Shown: piece after piece, positions 57,189-64,000 of the stretch
Layout: each line of letters begins with the position of its first letter
Position numbering within the stretch: position 1 is the first letter of the stretch
Origin: Bacillus sp. NTK071
Lineage (GTDB): Bacteria; Bacillota; Bacilli; Bacillales; Guptibacillaceae
Direction of reading: 5' to 3'
Length of the DNA stretch: 64,000 nt
Assembly (NCBI RefSeq): GCF_017303315.1
Contig: NZ_JAFKOI010000003.1
Span: 202,832-266,831, forward strand
Made by a program: the position numbers and the translations under genes
The notes under the pieces: generated by a model
Databases searched by the model: none
Told to the model about the DNA's origin: nothing
What the model saw: only the letters and a program-made list of their open reading frames with translations

Positions 57189-57401
57189 ATGAATGAAATT
57201 AAATTAATAAAAGAATACATTACTCTTGGACAACTTCTTCAAGAAGTGGGAGTAATTAATACAGGCGGTATGGCAAAGTGGTTTCTGTCAGAGTATGAGG
57301 TCTATGTAAACGGAGAATTGGAAGACCGACGTGGCAGAAAATTAGTTAATCAGGATGAAATTATGATTCCTGGAGTCGGGGAGTTTGTTGTATCTAGCTG
57401 A
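57189..57401 (+). CDS. yaaA: S4-domain ribosome-associated protein YaaA/RlbA
   Basis: A 70-residue protein consisting of one S4 RNA-binding domain: [20 protein letters not shown] and [20 protein letters not shown]. YaaA is associated with the large ribosomal subunit in assembly. AGGTGA lies upstream of the ATG. It precedes recF by 14 bases and is in the same operon. Confidence 0.94.
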   Translation: MNEIKLIKEYITLGQLLQEVGVINTGGMAKWFLSEYEVYVNGELEDRRGRKLVNQDEIMIPGVGEFVVSS

Positions 57402-57415
57402 ATGGGGGTTTCCCG

Positions 57416-58534
57416 TTGCATCTAAACACATTAAAAGTTACCAATTATCGAAATTACGGTAAGCAGGAGCTTCAGTTTGAAAATAACGTCAACGTTTTTC
57501 TTGGGGAAAATGCCCAGGGCAAAACAAACATCATGGAAGCCATCTATGTACTTGCTATGGCCAGATCCCATCGTACGCCACGAGATAAAGAATTAATCAA
57601 TTGGGACGAGGAATATGCTAAAATAGAAGGTAGAATAGAAAAGCGAAACGGTCCCCTTTCCCTCCAACTGGTTATTTCCCATAAAGGTAAAAAAGCCAAG
57701 TTAAATCAATTGGAACAACAGAAGCTCAGTAATTACATCGGTGCATTAAATGTTGTCATGTTCGCGCCAGAGGATCTCAACCTTGTTAAAGGGAATCCGG
57801 GTGTGCGTCGGCGGTTTATTGATATTGAAATTGGCCAGGTACAACCAGTCTATCTGTATTATCTTGGCCGATATTTGAAGCTTCTACAGCAAAGAAATAG
57901 TCTGTTGAAAACTCTTCGTTATCAAAAAACACCGGATTATGTGATGTTAGACATTTTGACCGAACAATTGATTGAAGCAGCAGCGAATATCTATATACGT
58001 AGAGTTCGATTCGTTCAACTCCTTCAGAAATGGGCTGAACCGATTCATTATGGGATCAGTAGAGGACTTGAAAAACTCGAGATCCATTATAATCCTACAG
58101 TTGAGGTATCAGAACCAACAGATTTGTCGAAAATAGTAGATGGATATAAGCAAAAGTTTGATAAAATTAAAGAGAAAGAAGTTGAGCGTGGCGTGACGCT
58201 TGCGGGTCCCCATCGCGATGATTTGTCGTTTTTTGTAAACGGAAAAAATGTTCAGACGTATGGATCGCAAGGACAACAGCGTACAACTGCTTTATCGCTT
58301 AAGCTTGCTGAGATTGAATTGATTCATAGTGAAGTAGGCGAATACCCATTGCTTCTACTCGATGACGTACTGTCAGAATTAGATGATTTCAGACAGTCGC
58401 ATCTTTTAAATACAATTCAAGGGAAAGTTCAAACCTTTGTTACAACGACGAGCGTTGAAGGGATTAATCATGAAACACTTGAGAAAGCAACAACTTTTCA
58501 AGTTCAGGCTGGTCTAATTGAAAAGGTGAAATGA
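57416..58534 (+). CDS. recF: DNA replication and repair protein RecF
   Basis: An SMC-like ABC ATPase of 372 residues: Walker [15 protein letters not shown], signature [20 protein letters not shown], Walker [13 protein letters not shown]. It loads RecA on gapped DNA. The start is the TTG at 57416 ([14 protein letters not shown] follows), 7 bases after a GGGGG site; no ATG alternative fits the family N-terminus. Confidence 0.98.
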   Translation: MHLNTLKVTNYRNYGKQELQFENNVNVFLGENAQGKTNIMEAIYVLAMARSHRTPRDKELINWDEEYAKIEGRIEKRNGPLSLQLVISHKGKKAKLNQLEQQKLSNYIGALNVVMFAPEDLNLVKGNPGVRRRFIDIEIGQVQPVYLYYLGRYLKLLQQRNSLLKTLRYQKTPDYVMLDILTEQLIEAAANIYIRRVRFVQLLQKWAEPIHYGISRGLEKLEIHYNPTVEVSEPTDLSKIVDGYKQKFDKIKEKEVERGVTLAGPHRDDLSFFVNGKNVQTYGSQGQQRTTALSLKLAEIELIHSEVGEYPLLLLDDVLSELDDFRQSHLLNTIQGKVQTFVTTTSVEGINHETLEKATTFQVQAGLIEKVK

Positions 58535-58543
58535 GGTGAAGTG

Positions 58544-58822
58544 GTGTTTATACACTTAGGAGAGGACGTTGTCGTTCAATCGAGAGATGTCGTCGGCATA
58601 TTTGATTGGCAGGTTATGGAGGAAGCAGAAATTACGAGTGAATTTTTGTATCGCCATCAGAAAGACAAGCTAGTTGAAGATATCGGCGGTGACTTAACCA
58701 AATCGATCGTAATTACTACTGACACGGTTTATTTGTCCCCTTTATCTTCCCTTACACTGAAAAGACGAGCTTATACAGTATCAGACAGTGTTGAAACAAC
58801 GATAAATGGAGAATCATCTTAA
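58544..58822 (+). CDS. remB: extracellular matrix regulator RemB-like (DUF370)
   Basis: A 92-residue protein of the RemA/RemB (DUF370) family: FIHLGEDVVVQSRDVVGIFD, then KSIVITTDTVYLSPLSSLTL. B. subtilis RemB (YaaB) sits at the same place and affects biofilm matrix genes. GTG at 58544 is preferred over GTG 58541 because AGGTG is 5 bases away rather than 2 and the protein then aligns with RemB. Overlapping context with recF suggests one operon. Confidence 0.92.
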   Translation: MFIHLGEDVVVQSRDVVGIFDWQVMEEAEITSEFLYRHQKDKLVEDIGGDLTKSIVITTDTVYLSPLSSLTLKRRAYTVSDSVETTINGESS

Positions 58823-58883
58823 AAACCAGAATGGCTGTCATGCAGCAAACTGGATTGAGTCTATCTTTGATAGAGAAATGTAG

Positions 58884-60827
<1,944 letters not shown>

Positions 60828-60838
60828 GAATAAGTGTT

Positions 60839-60860
60839 AAGGGGGGCAATCCCCCTTTTC
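60839..60860 (+). terminator. gyrB terminator
   Basis: AAGGGGG, loop GCAAT, CCCCCTT followed by TTC; a compact hairpin 12 bases after the gyrB stop. A separate promoter region for gyrA follows. Confidence 0.75.
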
Positions 60861-60984
60861 TGCTGTTAATGGGTGAAAAGTCGATGGTGCTAGATTGGAT
60901 GTTTCCTTCTAGAATAGGTTCATTCATATAACCCAACGACCTATTGTTAAGAGATGAACAAGAGTATAATTGGAGGTTTTCCGT

Positions 60985-63543
60985 ATGTCTGATATGGAAA
61001 GATCGAGAGTTAAAGAGATAAATATTAGTCAGGAAATGCGCACCTCCTTCATGGACTATGCGATGAGCGTTATTGTGAGTCGTGCCCTTCCTGATGTGCG
61101 AGATGGGTTAAAACCTGTACACCGTCGTATTTTGTATGCCATGAATGATCTAGGAATGACTTCTGATAAAGCATATAAGAAGTCTGCACGTATTGTCGGC
61201 GAAGTTATCGGTAAGTATCACCCACACGGTGACTCTGCTGTTTACGATACAATGGTGCGCATGGCGCAGGACTTCAGCTATCGCAATATGTTAATAGACG
61301 GACACGGTAACTTTGGGTCAATTGATGGTGACTCAGCAGCTGCGATGCGTTACACAGAAGCAAGAATGTCAAAGATCGCAATGGAAATGGTACGAGACAT
61401 CAATAAAGACACCATTGATTATCAAGATAACTATGATGGTTCTGAAAGAGAACCAATCGTGCTTCCAGCGAGATTTCCAAACCTTCTCGTAAATGGTGCA
61501 TCGGGGATCGCTGTAGGAATGGCCACTAATATTCCACCTCATAATCTAGGAGAAGTCATTGAGGGTATTCTTGAGTTAAGTGTGAATCCTGACATTACGA
61601 TTCCAGAATTGATGGAGTTTATTCCTGGACCAGATTTCCCAACTGCAGCTGAAATTCTTGGACGAGAAGGCATTCGCAAAGCTTACACTACTGGACGAGG
61701 ATCTATTATCCAACGTGCAAAAGCTGAGATTGAAGAACATAGCAACGGTAAGAAAACAATAATTGTATCTGAACTTCCTTATCAAGTTAACAAAGCACGC
61801 CTTGTTGAAAAGATTGCAGAGCTTGTTCGCGATAAAAAGATTGAGGGAATTACTGATCTTCGTGATGAATCCGATCGTAATGGTATGCGTGTCGTTATTG
61901 AAGTTCGTAAAGATGCAAATGCAAATGTTCTATTAAATAATTTGTATAAACAAACTGCATTGCAAACGAGCTTTGGTATTAACACTCTAGCTTTAGTAGA
62001 CGGACAACCTAAAGTGCTAACGCTTAAAGAGTGTCTTGAACATTATCTAGAGCATCAGAAAGTAGTTATTAGAAGAAGAACGCAGTTTGAGCTTAATAAA
62101 GCAGAAGCAAGAGCACATATATTAGAAGGTTTACGTATTGCGCTTGATCATTTAGATGAAGTTATTAAATTAATCAGAGCATCTGAAACAACAGATATTG
62201 CTAGAGAAGGACTCATGACAAAGTTCTCTCTTAGCTACGATCAGTCTCAGGCTATTCTAGATATGCGTCTTCAGCGCCTTACAGGACTAGAGCGGGATAA
62301 GATTGAATCAGAATATCAAGAGTTAATGAAGCGAATCGCTGAACTGAAAGCTATTCTTGCTGATGATGAGAAAGTTCTTGAAATCATTCGCGAAGAGTTG
62401 ACTGAAGTGAAAGAAAGGTTCGCAGATAAACGTCGTACTGAGATTACTGTTGGTTTCGACATGATTGAAGATGAAGATCTAATACCAAAACAGAATATTG
62501 TTATTACTTTAACGCACAAAGGTTATATTAAGCGTCTTCCAATTGATACGTATCGTAGCCAAAAGCGCGGTGGTCGTGGTATACAGGGAATGGGAACAAA
62601 CGACGGAGACTTCGTGGAACATTTGTTTACCACTCTTACACACAATACGATTCTCTTCTTTACGAATAAAGGGAAGGTATACAGACTTAAAGGCTATGAA
62701 GTTCCTGAGTTGAGCCGTACGGCAAAAGGAATTCCAATTATTAACCTTCTTCAAATTGAGAAGGATGAATACATTACTGCTATTATTCCAATAGAAGAAT
62801 TCGTTGATGATTGGTTCGTTTTCTTTGCAACGAAACAAGGGGTTGTAAAGCGGTCACCATTATCTGCGTTTGCAAATATTCGTAAAGGTGGCTTAATTGC
62901 AATCAACTTCAAAGAAGATGATGAGCTAATGGGTGTTCGTCTTACTAATGGATCAAAAGAGCTTATCATGGGAACAAAACAGGGGATGGCCATTCGATTC
63001 CATGAAGAAGATGTCCGATCTATGGGTCGAACAGCTACTGGTGTTAAGGGTATCTCTCTTCAAGAGAACGACCAGGTTGTAGGCATTGGTATTCTAGAAG
63101 AAGACCAGGACGTGCTGATTGTAACTGATAAAGGATTCGGTAAACGTACACCTATCGAAGAGTACCGTGTTCAAACTAGAGGCGGTAAAGGAATCAAAAC
63201 GTGTAACCTCACAGAGCGTAACGGTATACTAACTGCGCTTAAGACGGTTACTCTTGAAGAAGAGTGTATGATTATCACAGAAAGCGGAGTTATTATCCGT
63301 ATTGATGTTCAAGATATTTCACAAACCGGAAGAAACACACAGGGTGTGAGATTAATACGGATAGGTGAAGGTGACTCTGTTGCCACTGTAGCGAAAGTAG
63401 AAATTAATGAAGAGGGAATTGAAGGCGAAGACAATGATGAAGATGCAGCTACTGAAGAAGTTGGTGCAGAAGAGATCATCGATGTAGAAGCTGAAGAAAC
63501 CCCTGGTGATGAAGAAACTAACGATTCAAATGACGAAGAATAA
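60985..63543 (+). CDS. gyrA: DNA gyrase subunit A
   Basis: The 852-residue cleavage subunit. Catalytic Tyr123 in [11 protein letters not shown]; the quinolone-determining region reads [10 protein letters not shown] with Ser84 and Asp88, so it is wild-type-like. The C-terminal beta-pinwheel carries the GyrA box QKRGGRG near residue 530. The last ~50 residues are a long acidic tail ([16 protein letters not shown]...), common in Bacillaceae. The start is ATG 60985 with GGAGG upstream. Confidence 0.99.
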   Translation: MSDMERSRVKEINISQEMRTSFMDYAMSVIVSRALPDVRDGLKPVHRRILYAMNDLGMTSDKAYKKSARIVGEVIGKYHPHGDSAVYDTMVRMAQDFSYRNMLIDGHGNFGSIDGDSAAAMRYTEARMSKIAMEMVRDINKDTIDYQDNYDGSEREPIVLPARFPNLLVNGASGIAVGMATNIPPHNLGEVIEGILELSVNPDITIPELMEFIPGPDFPTAAEILGREGIRKAYTTGRGSIIQRAKAEIEEHSNGKKTIIVSELPYQVNKARLVEKIAELVRDKKIEGITDLRDESDRNGMRVVIEVRKDANANVLLNNLYKQTALQTSFGINTLALVDGQPKVLTLKECLEHYLEHQKVVIRRRTQFELNKAEARAHILEGLRIALDHLDEVIKLIRASETTDIAREGLMTKFSLSYDQSQAILDMRLQRLTGLERDKIESEYQELMKRIAELKAILADDEKVLEIIREELTEVKERFADKRRTEITVGFDMIEDEDLIPKQNIVITLTHKGYIKRLPIDTYRSQKRGGRGIQGMGTNDGDFVEHLFTTLTHNTILFFTNKGKVYRLKGYEVPELSRTAKGIPIINLLQIEKDEYITAIIPIEEFVDDWFVFFATKQGVVKRSPLSAFANIRKGGLIAINFKEDDELMGVRLTNGSKELIMGTKQGMAIRFHEEDVRSMGRTATGVKGISLQENDQVVGIGILEEDQDVLIVTDKGFGKRTPIEEYRVQTRGGKGIKTCNLTERNGILTALKTVTLEEECMIITESGVIIRIDVQDISQTGRNTQGVRLIRIGEGDSVATVAKVEINEEGIEGEDNDEDAATEEVGAEEIIDVEAEETPGDEETNDSNDEE

Positions 63544-63557
63544 GGCTGTTAGAAAGG

Positions 63558-63587
63558 GAAGAGGAGAAATCCTCTTCTTTTTTTGTT
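63558..63587 (+). terminator. gyrA terminator
   Basis: GAAGAGGA-GAAA-TCCTCTTC with a GNRA-type loop followed by TTTTTTTG. Confidence 0.92.
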
Positions 63588-63692
63588 TTTCTATTGCAAG
63601 TAGAGATTCAGAATGATAAGATGTAATTCCGTCGCTTTGACGGTGTCTCCAAAACTTTCTTGAATTGGTTTTAAAAAACTCATTAAAAAGTG

Positions 63693-63722
63693 TTGACGAG
63701 ATAATAGCATACATGATATATT
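63693..63722 (+). promoter_or_regulatory. rRNA operon promoter P1
   Basis: TTGACG (63693-63698) and TATATT (63717-63722), 18 bp apart, followed by AAGTCGC. Its sequence closely resembles P2, suggesting a duplicated promoter. Confidence 0.8.
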
Positions 63723-63776
63723 ATTTAAGTCGCCGTTACGAAATGGTTGACAGGCAAAAAAGAATTTAAAAAGTTG

Positions 63777-63806
63777 TTGACGCCAACTGAGTTAATATGA
63801 TATATT
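63777..63806 (+). promoter_or_regulatory. rRNA operon promoter P2
   Basis: TTGACG (63777-63782) and TATATT (63801-63806), 18 bp apart, again followed by AAGTCGC. 84 bp downstream of P1. Confidence 0.85.
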
Positions 63807-63843
63807 AATAAAGTCGCTGAAAACGACATTGAAAGAAATAAAT

Positions 63844-63853
63844 TGATCTTTGA
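63844..63853 (+). promoter_or_regulatory. boxA-type antitermination element in the rRNA leader
   Basis: TGATCTTTGA followed by AAACTGAACG is the boxA-like element common in Bacillus rRNA leaders, read by Nus factors. Confidence 0.65.
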
Positions 63854-63927
63854 AAACTGAACGAAACGCCATGTAAGTAGTTGTTTCTACGGAAACAAAA
63901 CATTGTTTTAAAAGCTAGATTAAGCTT

Positions 63928-64000
63928 TCTATCGGAGAGTTTGATCCTGGCTCAGGACGAACGCTGGCGGCGTGCCTAATACATGCAAGTCGAGCGGAGA
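63928..64000 (+). rRNA. rrs: 16S rRNA (5' end only)
   Basis: The 5' end of 16S rRNA: the universal primer region AGAGTTTGATCCTGGCTCAG is present and continues through the conserved ACGAACGCTGGCGGCGTGCC and ATGCAAGTCGAGCG. The 5' boundary is estimated by analogy with B. subtilis. The gene continues beyond the window. Confidence 0.98.

Overview
The window is the replication-origin region of a spore-forming Bacillaceae chromosome, low-to-moderate in G+C. The evidence is the gene order rpmH-dnaA-dnaN-yaaA-recF-remB-gyrB-gyrA-16S rRNA on one side of oriC. On the other side it is rpmH-rnpA-yidD-yidC-jag-mnmE-mnmG-rsmG-noc-soj-spo0J, then yyaC, ychF, rpsF-ssb-rpsR, yybS-gdpP-rplI-dnaB, purA, a tRNA cluster and walRKHIJ-htrA-rlmH. 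This is the Bacillus subtilis layout. yyaC and a spore-protein-like peptide point to sporulation. The species is not determined; nothing here is specific to B. subtilis itself, and there are accessory insertions.

Layout. 1-7800 is accessory: a partial NAD(P)-binding protein, a PUA-type rRNA methyltransferase, a Tet(L)-like MFS pump, an uncharacterised zinc-ribbon/winged-helix protein, a phospholipase D-like protein and small ORFs. 7785-13248 is the N-acetylglucosamine regulon: nagA-nagB-nagR-SIS protein, divergent from the PTS permease nagE, with two NagR-type operators that each contain a -35 box. 13307-15346 is the most unusual piece: a complete plasmid-style type II (ParMRC) segregation cassette. 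It has an actin-like ParM, a ribbon-helix-helix ParR-like protein with an acidic tail, and an upstream array of GTNTAC-like hexamers repeating every 20-21 bp. 15565-18311 carries a DUF4190 protein, mqo and a YiaA-type membrane protein. 18523-26246 is rlmH and the WalRK essential two-component operon. 26569-28875 is an M23 peptidase and four tRNAs (Lys, fMet, Asp, Phe) whose spacers carry duplicated, structured repeats. 28994-44159 holds purA, the replicative helicase, c-di-AMP phosphodiesterase, S6-SSB-S18 and various membrane proteins. 44219-63543 is the chromosome segregation, tRNA modification, protein export and replication core. The window ends about 73 bases into a 16S rRNA gene, preceded by two tandem promoters.

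How it fits together. Nearly all core genes are transcribed away from oriC (53852-55845). The DNA also carries the sites that the encoded proteins read: DnaA boxes at oriC and in two satellite clusters (upstream of rlmH and between mnmE and jag), parS sites in spo0J and in walK, and a Noc-type site in soj. A canonical ParABS system therefore shares this origin-proximal domain with a second, actin-based partition cassette about 39 kb from oriC. No replication initiator, integrase or transposase lies next to that cassette, so it looks domesticated rather than part of an obvious integrated plasmid. Several start codons were moved from the longest ORF to the position with a proper ribosome binding site, giving TTG starts for dnaA, recF, rnpA, soj, yybS and htrA.
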